64,000 bases of DNA from Cordilura impudica (lineage: Eukaryota; Arthropoda; Insecta; Diptera; Scathophagidae), in the NCBI GenBank assembly GCA_963682025.1, contig CAVMKG010000306.1, positions 162,501 to 226,500 of the forward strand, given 5' to 3'. Shown here piece by piece: positions 34,941-45,965 of this stretch (its first letter is position 1; every line of letters starts with the position of its first letter). The translations under genes and the position numbers were made by a program. The notes below the pieces were generated by a model that searched no databases, was not told the DNA's origin, and worked only from the letters and a program-made list of their open reading frames with translations.

Positions 34941-36340
34941 TTGTATTTCTCAGTTTTTTTGCTATTCGAATATTTCTAGCGGGTGAGACCGAGAGTTTGA
35001 ACAGTTTTATTCATTAAGGGCCACCCTAGTACACTAACTTTCAAAGATAACAGCAGAAATTTATCTTACCGATTTAAAAAAGTAACAAACAAAGTTATGT
35101 TCAAAAAAGAATTTTGTTCAAAAATTAGATTTTCGAGTTCCAAATCGTCAAATATATTTTAAAAACATGGGTTCAAAATGCCACAACTCTCCATTTCTTC
35201 ATCTTCGCTTTCGGAATTTTATTCGTCTGTTTGACAATTTTCCACAAAATTTTGTTCCTCTGTTCTCAGTAATTCTATCACTTCTGGTAGAAGGTTTAAT
35301 TTTCTCTGGTGCTAGATAAGTTTATTTAATGAAAGCATGATTAAAAACGTCTGTCAAGTTATTTACACGGCCACTTTTTCGTGCATAACGCATCCTCGAT
35401 TCAGTAATTTCCCGCGAATGCACAAGAACCTTATGTACAGTAGCTGTCATGGATACTTCTGCATGAACATTGTGACCGTTTGAAAACAAAAGTCTTCTAA
35501 TTTACTCGAATCTAAAGGAAGCTGACATTAAAATGACTTTTAAGTTAAAAATGAGTTCATTGTCAATGCCTGTAATTTCAGAAAATTTTAAATTTACTTT
35601 GAAAGCGCGCCGCACTGTGGTCAATATTTTGAGATAGCGGCCAAAACTCCTTTTGGTTTTTGTTCTCCGATTTTAAAGTTGTTAGACTCATATGAAAGTA
35701 GACAGTAGTAAACCTCGGGAGCCAAAAAATTGGAACTCTATTTCAACTACTTCACTGAGAACAGGGTGGTCCAAAATGGGCTTTTTCAGAATTTAGTAAA
35801 TTTATGATATTTTTAGTTAATTTTTAAAGTTTAAATGATCATAACTTTTTTGTTTTTCAAGATTTTTGGACGAAATAAATTTTGTGTTGTAACCTAACTT
35901 ATTTCCTATTACCGGTAAGCTCTACTGTTTTCAGAACAACTTAATTTTTCTTTTTTAAAAAAGGTGAAATTTCTCGGAAATTTCCTACTTCATATAGCAC
36001 AACTCCTGTGAGTCAAGCTGAGTCAAAACAGAAATTTACTATTTTGTAGTACTAACTCTCCCCTACATTCCTATATATACATGTCCATGCATCGGGACTG
36101 CACTTTTTGAGCTACAGCAATTTTTCTGACCCAAGGTAAGATATTCGGTACAAATGCACGTCATATTTTTTGAGAAGTTATTTGTATGTGAAAGTGGCTA
36201 TTATGCATATATTTTGATGAAATTTTGTACAAGAGTTCCTATTGACCCAAAAAATAATTCTGTTGAAATTAGGAGAAGTTGGCCCATATTTGGACCTAGT
36301 CCACATAGAAAGGTGTATCAAAATTTTGACAAAAATGACA

Positions 36341-36637
36341 ATTATGTGGTATCTGGCAATTCATTTGGAAAAGGTAAAAAAGATTTTATTGCCATCTAAT
36401 ATTACACAACTTAAATACGTGAAAATTGCAAATAAATTTAAAACCAATGGAAATAACTGGTAAAACCAAGTAACTTTTATATTATTGCCAGTACCTGTTA
36501 ACTCTCAAATTATGTGGTATCTGGCAATTCATTTGGAAAAGGTAAAAAAGATTTTATTGCCATCTAATATTACACAACTTAAATAAGTGAAAATTGCAAA
36601 TAAATTTAAAACCAATGGAAATAACTGGTAAAACCAA
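36341..36637. repeat. 129-bp direct repeat inside the Transib 5' region
   Basis: ATTATGTGGTATCTGGCAAT through AACTGGTAAAACCAA occurs at 36341-36469 and again at 36509-36637. The offset is 168 bp and I see a single difference (AAATACGTG against AAATAAGTG). The near identity means a recent duplication. It lies about 110 bp upstream of the first transposase ATG, so it may affect the promoter. Confidence 0.9.
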
Positions 36638-36745
36638 CTACCTGTTATATTATGTTTCAAAGAGGTAAAAAAGATCATGTTGAAACTACGAGCAATAGTA
36701 TATTAATCCATGCATTCATTTTTTTTCTTCATTATTGTTTAAACA

Positions 36746-37234
36746 ATGGCTAAATTCAGTTATAGTATTCTATCTGATATATATTTTGAACGGAAAGATG
36801 AAAACGACATTATTTTACATATAATGAATAATCCATTCTTCAAAATATGCGACAAACAAGAAATTAAAATTCATAACTTTAAAATAAAAAACTTTTTAAA
36901 TACTTTAAGAAAACGGTACAATCAATGTTCCAGAAACAAGAAATTGTTTTACTCACGCAACCAAGAATGGCTAAGAAATAAACTTATTTTTAAAAAGCCA
37001 TCAGTAACTACCACGGAAACTGGAAAATGTGGTCGACCAGTAAAGCCAATTGATAATTGTAGTGAAAGATCACGAAGACGCAAGCTTAAACATATCATCA
37101 TAAAGGATTCATTTCTGCATCAAATTCAACCATCGAAAACTAAAAAGGGTAAAATTGCTATCATTGAAAAAATAGTGGAAGCAAGCCCCAGACGCACAAA
37201 AAAGGATTTTAGAAAGTATGCCGACACCAACTGA
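36746..37234 (+). pseudogene. Transib transposase, N-terminal frame
   Basis: This 162-codon frame opens MAKFSYSILSDIYFERKDEN and contains the basic segment CGRPVKPIDNCSERSRRRKL, which looks like a DNA-binding linker. It ends RKYADTN at 37234 and overlaps the downstream frame, which is open from before its first ATG at 37218. The switch most likely lies in the A-run near 37196-37203: a one-base length change there would connect the frames. Together the frames give about 670 residues, close to known Transib transposases. It could instead be a programmed shift or a sequencing error. Upstream of the ATG lies the duplicated segment. Confidence 0.8.
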
Positions 37235-38759
37235 AGAAAATAAATTTACTCCAGAAGAAGCATTTGCACTATTTTTGGATTTGAAAATGACTAAAAACCA
37301 ATATACAGAATTGCGGAAGCGAACCAATGAAAAAAATTGTGGAATTTTTCCATCATATCGAGATATAGTTTCTGCCAAAAAAGATTGCTTACCTTCACCA
37401 ACTGCTATTAGTGTAACTTCAAGTTCAGCAGAAATAAAATTGCAGGATCTTCTTGAACACACTGCAGAACGATTATTAAAGACATTTGATGCTGACTATT
37501 TAAAGAAGTTTAAAAATTGCAGCATGACTTTAATTTCTAAATGGGGATGTGATGGGTCCTCTGGCCAGAAACAATACAAACAATGTAATGCGGAAAATTC
37601 ATCAGATGCCAATTTATTCATGATTTCTTTCGTTCCATTACGTTTAACAAAAACTTATATTGGTTCAGAGCCGTCAACTAGTAGAGCTGCAGAGATAGAT
37701 GTATGGAAGAATGAAATTCCCTCGTCAACAAAATTTTGTAGACCAATAAAGTTTGCTTACAAAAAGGAGACTCAAGATGTCATAGATGAAGAAGTTCGAA
37801 AACTAAATGATCAAATTAAAGAACTTCAACCAGTAACATTTAAATTTGATGACCAAGACATTGAAGTAAATTTTAAAATGTGTCTCACAATGATTGATGG
37901 AAAAGTTGCACAAGCTTTAACCAAAACAAAGTCATCGTCAAGCTGTACCATATGCCAAAAAACATCAAGTCAATTGAGCCAACCACCAACACAAGACGAT
38001 AGTTTTAATGAAGCATATGAATTTGGAATGTCACCTCTTCATGCTAGAATTCGTTTTATGGAGCATATTCTTAAATTGGGATACGATTTGGAATTTGGCC
38101 CGTTAGGCGAAACAGTGAGAAACAACAATGAAAATTTGGAAAAAAGAAAGCAAAAAAAAAAAGATATTCAAGAAAAATACCGTGAGATAGGCCTTATAAT
38201 TGACCAGCCAAAGCAAGGAGAAGGAAATTCTAATGATGGAAACACAGCAAGGAGATTTTTTTCCGATCCAGAAACTGCAGCTTCTACAACTGGAGTAGAT
38301 TATGATTTAATACGACGATTCCAAATCATATTACAAGTTATAGCATGTAGCAAAAAGATAGATGCAAAAAAATTTGGTCAGTATGCTAATGAGACAGCAA
38401 CCCTTTATTACCAAAAATATTCTTGGAGACATATGCCAACCACAGTTCACAAAATTTTGTTCCATGTGGAACAAATAATTCAGCACAATATGCTTCCAAT
38501 TGGAGATCTCTCAGAAGAAGCCCAAGAAAAAAGGAACAAAAACTACAGATTTTTTCGCGAGCACAATACAAGAAAAATTTCCAGATATTGTACTAATGAA
38601 GATCTTATTAATATTTTGTTGTGCACATCAGACCCATATATGTCCAGTATTCAACAAAAATTAAAATCAACCTCATTAGAGTTAGATGAAGAAGCTAAAC
38701 AACTACTGCAAAATGAAAATCAAAGCTATTTGGAAGAAATTTTTACTAATATTGTTTAA
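37218..38759 (+). CDS. Transib transposase, RAG1-like catalytic part
   Basis: 513 codons, uninterrupted. The catalytic core resembles RAG1/Transib DDE enzymes. The first Asp is D112 in SKWGCDGSSGQ, the second D227 in CLTMIDGKVAQAL, followed by the zinc-binding pair CTIC (C243, C246). The C-terminal block has DGNTARRFF (340-348), YSWRHMPTTVHKIL (401-414), the Glu-bearing LSEEAQEKRNK (431-441) and YRFFREHNTRKISR. RAG1 carries equivalent CDG, CTLC and SEGNESGNKLFRRFR segments. The role would be to cut at the CACWRTG ends and move the element. The real protein would start in the preceding frame, so this Met is probably not the start. All catalytic blocks look intact, so only the frame break argues against activity. 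Confidence 0.9.
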   Translation: MPTPTEENKFTPEEAFALFLDLKMTKNQYTELRKRTNEKNCGIFPSYRDIVSAKKDCLPSPTAISVTSSSAEIKLQDLLEHTAERLLKTFDADYLKKFKNCSMTLISKWGCDGSSGQKQYKQCNAENSSDANLFMISFVPLRLTKTYIGSEPSTSRAAEIDVWKNEIPSSTKFCRPIKFAYKKETQDVIDEEVRKLNDQIKELQPVTFKFDDQDIEVNFKMCLTMIDGKVAQALTKTKSSSSCTICQKTSSQLSQPPTQDDSFNEAYEFGMSPLHARIRFMEHILKLGYDLEFGPLGETVRNNNENLEKRKQKKKDIQEKYREIGLIIDQPKQGEGNSNDGNTARRFFSDPETAASTTGVDYDLIRRFQIILQVIACSKKIDAKKFGQYANETATLYYQKYSWRHMPTTVHKILFHVEQIIQHNMLPIGDLSEEAQEKRNKNYRFFREHNTRKISRYCTNEDLINILLCTSDPYMSSIQQKLKSTSLELDEEAKQLLQNENQSYLEEIFTNIV

Positions 38760-39371
38760 TTAATACTAGTTTAAAGATTATAATTTGTTTCTAATTTTAG
38801 TATAAATTTTTATTAATACATTTAAATAAAATATATGTGCACTTTAAATCAATAGTAAAAGTTTATTTAAAATTTTATCGATGTTGTGTTCTGTATATAA
38901 TATATCCAAATGGTATTGATATTGTTGGGAATTTCAGTGTTATTTTTCAGTTTAATCCTCACAAGAATTAGCTTTCTTCCAAAAAAAACCAACCTTTGGC
39001 CCCTGTGAATATTGAGACTAAATAAATGTCAGGGGCCAAATGTTGGCATTTTCTGACCAAAATTAAGTTTAGGAATAATAAATAAGTATTGGTTGTAATA
39101 TACGATTGAAGAAAATAAGAAATTATAAAAAAAATACCTATTTAAAATGTCAAAATATTCAACTTTTACATGGAAACTCAACAAAAAATTAAAATGTATT
39201 TTTAACTCCAAATTACTTACGTTCCTATCAGTCGATTTTTACGTTTGTACACGCAAATTGAAGCTTAAAGTATCTCCTATTGAACAAAATAAATTGCGTA
39301 AAAAAATACCAATCCGGTCAAAAGTTATAGAGTTTTGACCGCTATCTCGCGAAATTGACCACTGTGCGCCG

Positions 39372-40185
39372 GGCCGTGTTGCCGTCATTAGTACTTCCAT
39401 AGCCAACAGTCTTAGGCTCATCAGCGTGCAAACCAATTTCATCTCAAAATAACTCTGTCAGTTTCATTTTTTATTTGCCACTCTTTACTGTGAATTTTGT
39501 AACCTGTATTTGCAAAAATTTAAAAAAAAAAAACACATCCAGCAATGCAGTGGACTTATCCCCTGCTTTAAGTTCTCTTCTTTGGGTTTAAATTTTTGAT
39601 TTGGGAAATCTTTTATGGTCATAAAATCCTTTGGTGTAGCACCACATAAACTTCATTATTTTTATCTTTAGATATTTCTGCTGCAACTGGTTTTATGTTC
39701 TCTTAGTTTTTTTTTTTTTTTTTTTTTTTTTTTTGCAAACTAATAACTAATAAATAACTAATTATATATAACTAATAACTAATAAATAACTAATTATTAT
39801 TACAACACAAGATCGACAATACATAAAAACTAACATACAAAACATACGGTCCAATGCAATTGTGATAAATCTGTTAAGATTTCACATGCCATTACAGTTC
39901 CCATCTATGGGACGGTTGGCAAAACAAAAGAGCTTTTTTCACATTACGAGATTTGTAATTGATCAAAGCGATGTTAATGTAGAGAAAGCTATAAATTGGA
40001 AAAAACTCTGCTTGTTCGTTCTAACTCTCGTATGAAAAGAAAGGAAAAACATTTCTCATGTTCTTTTCTTTCTAATGTTGAGTTAAATAGTTGATTAAGC
40101 ATGAGTTGAAGTAATAGGCAGAAGGATGCTGAAGAATTACTGATTCTTTTCAAGACTAACCATTTAAACTTAAAATTTTTTTTAT
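39372..40185. other. AT-rich spacer with poly-T and small tandem repeat
   Basis: Poly-T of about 30 bp at 39705-39734 is followed by reiterated AATAACTAATAAATAACT (39738-39799). This may be the poly-A-type tail of a minus-strand retroelement. No gene. Confidence 0.55.
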
Positions 40186-40189
40186 ATTT

Positions 40190-41249
40190 TCAAAGAATCA
40201 TAAAGGTACTGCTAATTGCTTAGCACTTGAACTTGCCAAACTATAAACTAATCCACTAAATTTAATCGATATGCATCAGGCACTAATTTTTCTATTGACT
40301 TAAATAACTACAACGAAATTTATAACAACAAGGTTACATTAGCTGAGTTTAAGTCAGCCCTTAAGTTATGCCATGATACATCGCTGGGACCAGACAATAT
40401 AAGATACGAGATGTTAAAAAATTTAGACTCAGGAGCAACAAAATACATTTTAGATTTTTATAACGTGATTTGGACAAATCAACTATTACCAAATAACTGG
40501 AGAAAAGCCATAGTAATATCAATTTTAAAGCCAGGCAAAGATAGTACCAGTAAAAACAATTACCGACCAATTTCACTCACAAACTGTCTTTGTAAACTTT
40601 TAGAAAGAATAATTAACAAAAGGTTAGTTTATTATTTGGAAAAAAATAACGTCTTGAATATTAACCGATCTGGTTTTACAAAAAAAAACAGAGGTACAAT
40701 CGAAAACTTGGCAATATTACATTCCGAAATTATGGAAATTTTTTCTAAAAAAAAAGATTTAATTGCAGTATTTTTAGATATTCGGAAGGCTTATGACTGT
40801 GTCTCGAAACAATTAATTTTTAAAAACCTTAATAAAAATGGAATTTGTGGAAATATGGCTGCATTCATTTCAAATTTTTTACATGAAAGAAAATTTTATT
40901 GTATGATGGGAAATACACCATCAAGCTATTATTCACTAGGAAATGGTGTACCTCAGGGATCAGTGCTCAGTATTACACTTTTTCTCCTAGCTATAACTTA
41001 TATTTTAAACAATTGTTATAAAGAACGTAAAAGCCTTGTTATATGCTGACGATCTTGTTATATACTGTTCTGGTAAAAAGGTGTCAGCTATACTTAATAA
41101 ACTTCAAAAAACTATTAATAACCTTGAAACCTGGAATAACACAAGTGGATTCCAATTTATTGAAGAAAAAACAGTAGCAATTAGATTCTCAAGACGCTAC
41201 AAAATACCAACAAATATAACTAATCTAAACCTGTATGGAAAAAAAAAAT
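40190..41249 (+). pseudogene. Jockey-like LINE, piece 1 of 3: reverse transcriptase
   Basis: In frame from about 40260 the sequence reads RYASGTNFSIDLNNYNEIYN and SLGPDNIRYEMLKNL. RT motifs follow: NNYRPISLTNCLCKLLERII, GTIENLAILH, IAVFLDIRKAYDCV, GNGVPQGSVLS and, after a one-base frameshift near 41036, the catalytic YADDLVIYCSG. Coding stops inside an A-run after NLNLYGKK (41249), where a family B element was inserted. The next codons of the same protein are found at 44442. The first 5' part (EN domain) is missing. Confidence 0.9.
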
Positions 41250-44200
41250 CATGTGAGTCCGATCACAAGGGAGATGTGTAAACATCTAATAATTAAAGAA
41301 AACATCAACATCATATATTGCAGTGCATAAAAAATAAGTCTGAAATTCAATTGATGTTTTCTGAAATACAATTGATGTTTTCTAAGATACAATTGATGTT
41401 TTCTGAAATTATATTGATGTTTTCTGAAATTCTATTTATGTTTTCTGAAATTCATATAATGTTTTCTGAAACTCGAATGTTTTCTGAAATTATATTGATG
41501 TTTTCTGAAATTCTTTTTATGTTTTCTGAAATTCAATTGATGTTTTCTGAAATACAATTGATGTTTTCTGAAATACAATTGATGTTTTCTCAAATTCTAT
41601 TGATGTTTTCTGAAATTCTATTTATGTTTTCTGAAATTCAAATGATGTTTTCTGAATTACAATTGATGTTTTCTGAAATACAATTGATGTTTTCTGAAAT
41701 TCTATTGATGTTTTCTTAAATTCAATTGAAGTTTTCTGAAACTCGAATGATGTTTTCTGAAATTATATTGATGTTTTCTGAAATTCTATTTATGTTTTCT
41801 GAAATTCAAATGATGTTTTCTGAAACTCGAATGATGTTTTCTGAAATTATATTGATGTTTTCTGAAATTATATTGATATTTTCTGAAATTCTATTGATGC
41901 TTTCTGAAATTCAAATGATGTTTTCTGAAACTCGAATGATGTTTTCTGAAATTATATTGATGTTTTCTGAAATTATATTGATGTTTTCTGAAATACAATT
42001 GATGTTTTCTGAGATACAATTGATGTTTTCTGAAATTATATTGATGTTTTCTGAAATTCTATTTATGTTTTCTGAAATTCAAATAATGTTTTCTGAAACT
42101 CGAATGTTTTCTGAAATTATATTGATGTTTTCTGAAATTCTTTTTATGTTTTCTGAAAATCAATTGATGTTTTCTGAAATACAATTGATGTTTTCTGAAA
42201 TACAATTGATGTTTTCTGAAATTCTATTGATGTTTTCTGAAATTCTATTTATGTTTTCTGAAATTCAAATGATGTTTTCTGAATTACAATTGATGTTTTC
42301 TGAAATACAATTGATGTTTTCTGAAATTCTATTGATGTTTTCTTAAATTCAATTGAAGTTTTCTGAAACTCGAATGATGTTTTCTGAAATTATATTGATG
42401 TTTTCTGAAATTCTATTTATGTTTTCTGAAATTCAAATGATGTTTTCTGAAACTCGAATGATGTTTTCTGAAATTATATTGATGTTTTCTGAAATTATAT
42501 TGATGTTTTTTGAAATTCAATTGATGTTTTCTGAAACTCGAATGATGTTTTCTGAAATTATATTGATGTTTTCTGAAATTCTATTTATGTTTTCTGAAAT
42601 TCAAATGATGTTTTCTGAAACTCGAATGATGTTTTCTGAAATTATATTGATGTTTTCTGAAATTATATTGATGTTTTTTGAAATTCAATTGATGTTTTCT
42701 GAAACTCGAATGATGTTTTCTGAAATTATATTGATGTTTTCTGAATTTCTATTTATGTTTTCTGAAATTCAAATGATGTTTTCTGAAACTCGAATGATGT
42801 TTTCTGAAATTATATTGATATTTTCTGAAATTCTATTGATGCTTTCTGAAATTCAAATGATGTTTTCTGAAATTATATTGATGTTTTCTGAAATTCTATT
42901 TATGTTTTCTGAAATTCTATTGATGCTTTCTGAAATTCTATTTATGTTTTCTGAAATTCTATTGATGCTTTCTGAAATTCTATTTATGTTTTCTGAAATT
43001 CAAATGATGTTTTCTGAAATTATATTGATGTTTTCTGAAATTATATTGATGTTTTCTGAAATTCTATTGATGCTTTCTGAAATTCTATTTATGTTTTCTG
43101 AAATTCAAATGATGTTTTCTGAAATTCTATTGATGTTTTCTGAAATTCTTTTTATGTTTTCTGAAATTCAAATGATGTTTTCTGAAACTCGAATGATGTT
43201 TTCTGAAATTATATTGATGTTTTCTGAAATTATATTGATGTTTTCTGAAATTCAATTGATGTTTTCTGAAACTCGAATGATGTTTTCTGAAAATATATTG
43301 ATGTTTTCTGAAATTCTATTTACGTTTTCTGAAATTCAAATGATGTTTTCTGAAACTAGAATGATGTTTTCTGAAATTGTATTAATGTTTTCTGAAATTC
43401 AATTGATGTTTTCTGAAATTCTATTGATATTTTCTGAAATTCTATTTATGTTTTCTGAAATTCAAATGATTTTTTTACGATTTTTTTGTATGAGTTTTTT
43501 TAATGCGGTCCCTAACCCTCGCACAAAAACAGGTTTGAGTGTATTTTTTTATGATACGATTTTCCTACGCTTTTCCTTACTTGGATGACGGTATTATATA
43601 TTGCATTTTATATTAAGATGTCGTCATGTGTTAAATTGATTTATGATGTACAATGGAACTTAAAACTATTATTAACTAATTAAATTTTATTAAAATTTCA
43701 ACTAACAAAATTTATTTATATTATATCCTAGTTATTGGAAAATATTCCAAATTTATATCAATTTAATGCTTAGTAAGAATCAATTTAATGCTTAATAGTA
43801 ATAATTACTAAAAATGTTTATTAATGAAAGTTGGTTGTTAACATATAATTGTTTATATGGTCCGAGGCGTTGCCAACTAACTATATTGAAAAAAGTACGA
43901 ACAAAGACAACCATGTCAGTTAACGCTGCTTTTGCATTATCTTTACTTGCATTCTATTATTACATCGTCATTCGTACGTAATAAAAACAGAAAAAAAGAT
44001 TTCTTTAGAACTCAAATAAAACTTAAGAAAATACAGAAATATTTTGGTGGAATTCTACAAATCGTTGTGGTTTGTGAATAAAAACTTAATTATAGTTTAT
44101 TGAGGAATAAAGTATTTATAAAAATACACATCAAAAATTCCACAAAATGCAGTCGGCTAGTAAAATAAATAATGTGTACACTATTTGACAAATAGTTGGT

Positions 44201-44441
44201 CAGGTAGTGTTCAAGAAAATGTTTAAAAAGAAAAAATGGTATCAAATATTTGGTCTATGGAGCTAATTTGAAAATTAAAAAAAGTGTTAAAAACACGAGT
44301 TACTTAGGTTTGTCTCTCCTACCACAATTCCAATTTCGAATGCATTGGTAATTGCCCATGAACAGTTTCTCTTGAAAATATTTTTTTACCAATACAATCA
44401 TAAGTCACACAGCGTTATCTGCGCGTATAGATGTTTACACA
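41250..44441 (+). mobile_element. Family B (Helentron/DINE-like) element carrying a 21-bp minisatellite
   Basis: The left end is ATCATGTGAGTCCGATCACA then GAGATGTGTAAACATCTA; the right end is TGCGCGTATAGATGTTTACA then CATCA. GATGTGTAAACATCTA and TAGATGTTTACACATC are exact inverses. The same left end is at 59972 and the right end at 1624 and 60924. Insertion is into an A-run of the LINE, and the LINE resumes at once. Exact edges cannot be set within the A-run. Besides the minisatellite it holds about 0.9 kb (43475-44387) of unrecognised AT-rich sequence. No replicase or helicase, so it is non-autonomous. Confidence 0.8.
41339..43470. repeat. 21-bp minisatellite, about 100 units
   Basis: The unit is TTTTCTGAAATTCTATTGAT plus G, with variants at the centre (TCTATTTATG, TCAAATGATG, ACTCGAATGATG, TATATTGATG, ACAATTGATG). 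As 21 is a multiple of three, one frame stays open as heptads of the type MFSEILL over three frames (41318-41719, 41726-42346, 42353-43588). They are broken by the same TTTTCTTAAATTCAATTGAA variant at 41711 and 42338. A rare 18-bp unit (ACTCGAATG without the second ATG) is at 41471 and 42098. Both pairs are exactly 627 bp apart. Not taken as a gene. Confidence 0.95.
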
Positions 44442-44596
44442 TCAAAATATAAAATTTGAAGATGACTATAAATTCTTACGAGTAACTTTTGACAAAAAAA
44501 CTTACATTTAAGAAACACATTCAAAATATTAAAGCAAAGGCTAACTCTAAACTAAATATTATTAAAATGTTATTAAGAACCCAATAAGGTTCAGAT
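44442..44596 (+). pseudogene. Jockey-like LINE, piece 2 of 3
   Basis: The piece reads IKFEDDYKFLRVTFDKKLTF then KKHIQNIKAKANSKLNIIKM, the segment just after the YADD domain in Jockey-like RTs (YLGV.FD..L.F..HI..). It stops at LLRTQ, a stop codon (TAA, where the family usually has Trp) and G-S-D, the last four bases (AGAT, 44593-44596) being the target duplication of the Sola-like element. Confidence 0.9.
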
Positions 44597-45332
44597 GGGT
44601 AAAAACATATGAAATCAACCGAAAATATTAACATTTGTGACCTCATCACCTCCAAATTTGATAAGATTTTGTACACATGATCTATGGATTGGCACAATAA
44701 TATTTGCCAACTTTGCCAGACATATAGCCTTCGAACTTTCAGAATTATGGCCATTCCAAGTTGGCAAAAATCAATAAAAATGCACTCAGATGCCTTAACA
44801 CAATTTTTAATATCTCGAAAAGTATTCATTGCACGTTAATAATCAAGGGCTCATTTTACAGACTAAAACATGCGCCATTCCAAAAAAATTTTTTTTTCAA
44901 ATTTTCGATCAAGGATAATGTAAATAAAAAAGGACTAAAATTTCCAAAGGATATTTCTCGAAAATCAATATTTTTAAAAATTTCAAAAAAATATATGTTA
45001 ATTCTTATTATGTTTTGTACAAGTCTGTCAAATTTCAATGTGGAGTCTTTATTACAACATGAGTTATTAAGAAAAAAGCAGGCGAAGGTTTATGTGTTTC
45101 ATGAAATGTACCAAAATACAAAAAGGTGACAAATTACAAAAAGAAGGACAAATCAAATGTAACGGAACTTTTTCGACTTTTCTTTGCTTAAACTCTTTTT
45201 CTCCATTGCTAAACCTTTAATAAAAAGTACAACATAATGTATTATCATTATTAAACACTTTATTACAGCATATTTATTTATTTCTGAAGGATTTCAATTA
45301 AAAAATCTGCATCTGCCGCGTATCGCTTGACT

Positions 45333-45965
45333 TTAATTTTTTTTATCTACAGGTTCAATAGAATGCAGCTTTTGAGTTCCAGGAATAGTACGCAAATCTT
45401 TAAAACGAATTTGAAGGAACCGTGCTTCTTCTTCGTGGTCTTCTAGAGTTAAAAACTCGAAATTACAGTTCAAAAGATTTTGCAGGCACCATTCATATAA
45501 TTGTTTTGGAGTAGTTATTTGACCTTGTAATGGACGCTGTAAACTAGCTCGACGTGCCTCTCTCTTTACGGTACCTCCAAGACCGTCACTTGGGCCTTTT
45601 CCATGGCTTGTTGCAAAAAAATGCCACTCAGCATTACATCCAAAATCTTCCATATGATAACATAAATTGATAAAGTTCTTTTTATTTTTAAACTGGGCAG
45701 CACTATCGTCTGAAAAATACGTGATTTTCTTCGGGGTTGTTTTAAACTTTTTTCTCAAAAATACATTCAGGTGGCGATGGAGCAGGTGAACAGCTACAGA
45801 ATCGTGTACAAGACAATCAGATATTATTATGAAGTTTGTATGTTGTGTTTTTCCATCTGATTTAAAATAAATAGCAATTGGGTATAAAGTGGCCTGAGAG
45901 TTGTTCCAGTGAAATCCCTGGACTGCATCCTGAATAGTAAAAAAGCATTTTCTGAAAAATCGCAA
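45333..45965 (-). pseudogene. Sola-like transposase, C-terminal catalytic frame
   Basis: 210 codons. Motifs are FTIQDAVQGFHWNNSQATLY (9-28), FIIISDCLVHDSVAV, ITYFSDDSAAQFKNKKNFIN (81-100, catalytic Asp at 86) and AEWHFFATSHGKGPSDGLGG (112-131), with TVKREARRASLQ after it. This combination occurs in many uncharacterised arthropod and cnidarian transposon proteins, which I place with Sola from memory. The frame joins the upstream one through a T-run on the minus strand (45939-45944), where a one-base difference breaks the reading. The catalytic blocks look intact. Confidence 0.8.

Larger units (their letters stand above)
35608..39371 (+). mobile_element. Complete Transib DNA transposon with target duplications
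   Basis: The element itself is 35613-39366 (3754 bp), flanked by exact 5-bp duplications CGCCG (35608-35612 and 39367-39371). The terminal inverted repeats are about 36 bp (35613-35648; 39331-39366), starting CACTGTGGTCAA on the left and, inverted, CACAGTGGTCAA on the right. Both continue to GAGATAGCGG and CAAAACTC. CACWRTG ends, GC-rich 5-bp duplications and a RAG1-like transposase are the defining traits of Transib. The single coding region is in two frames. A 129-bp direct repeat lies in the 5' region. Confidence 0.93.

Noticed and set aside
41318..43588. Three long forward frames (133, 206 and 411 codons) of MFSEI heptads as a repetitive protein gene
   Set aside because: They are a minisatellite whose unit is a multiple of three; identical stop-bearing units are part of the array and there is no non-repeat coding sequence attached.
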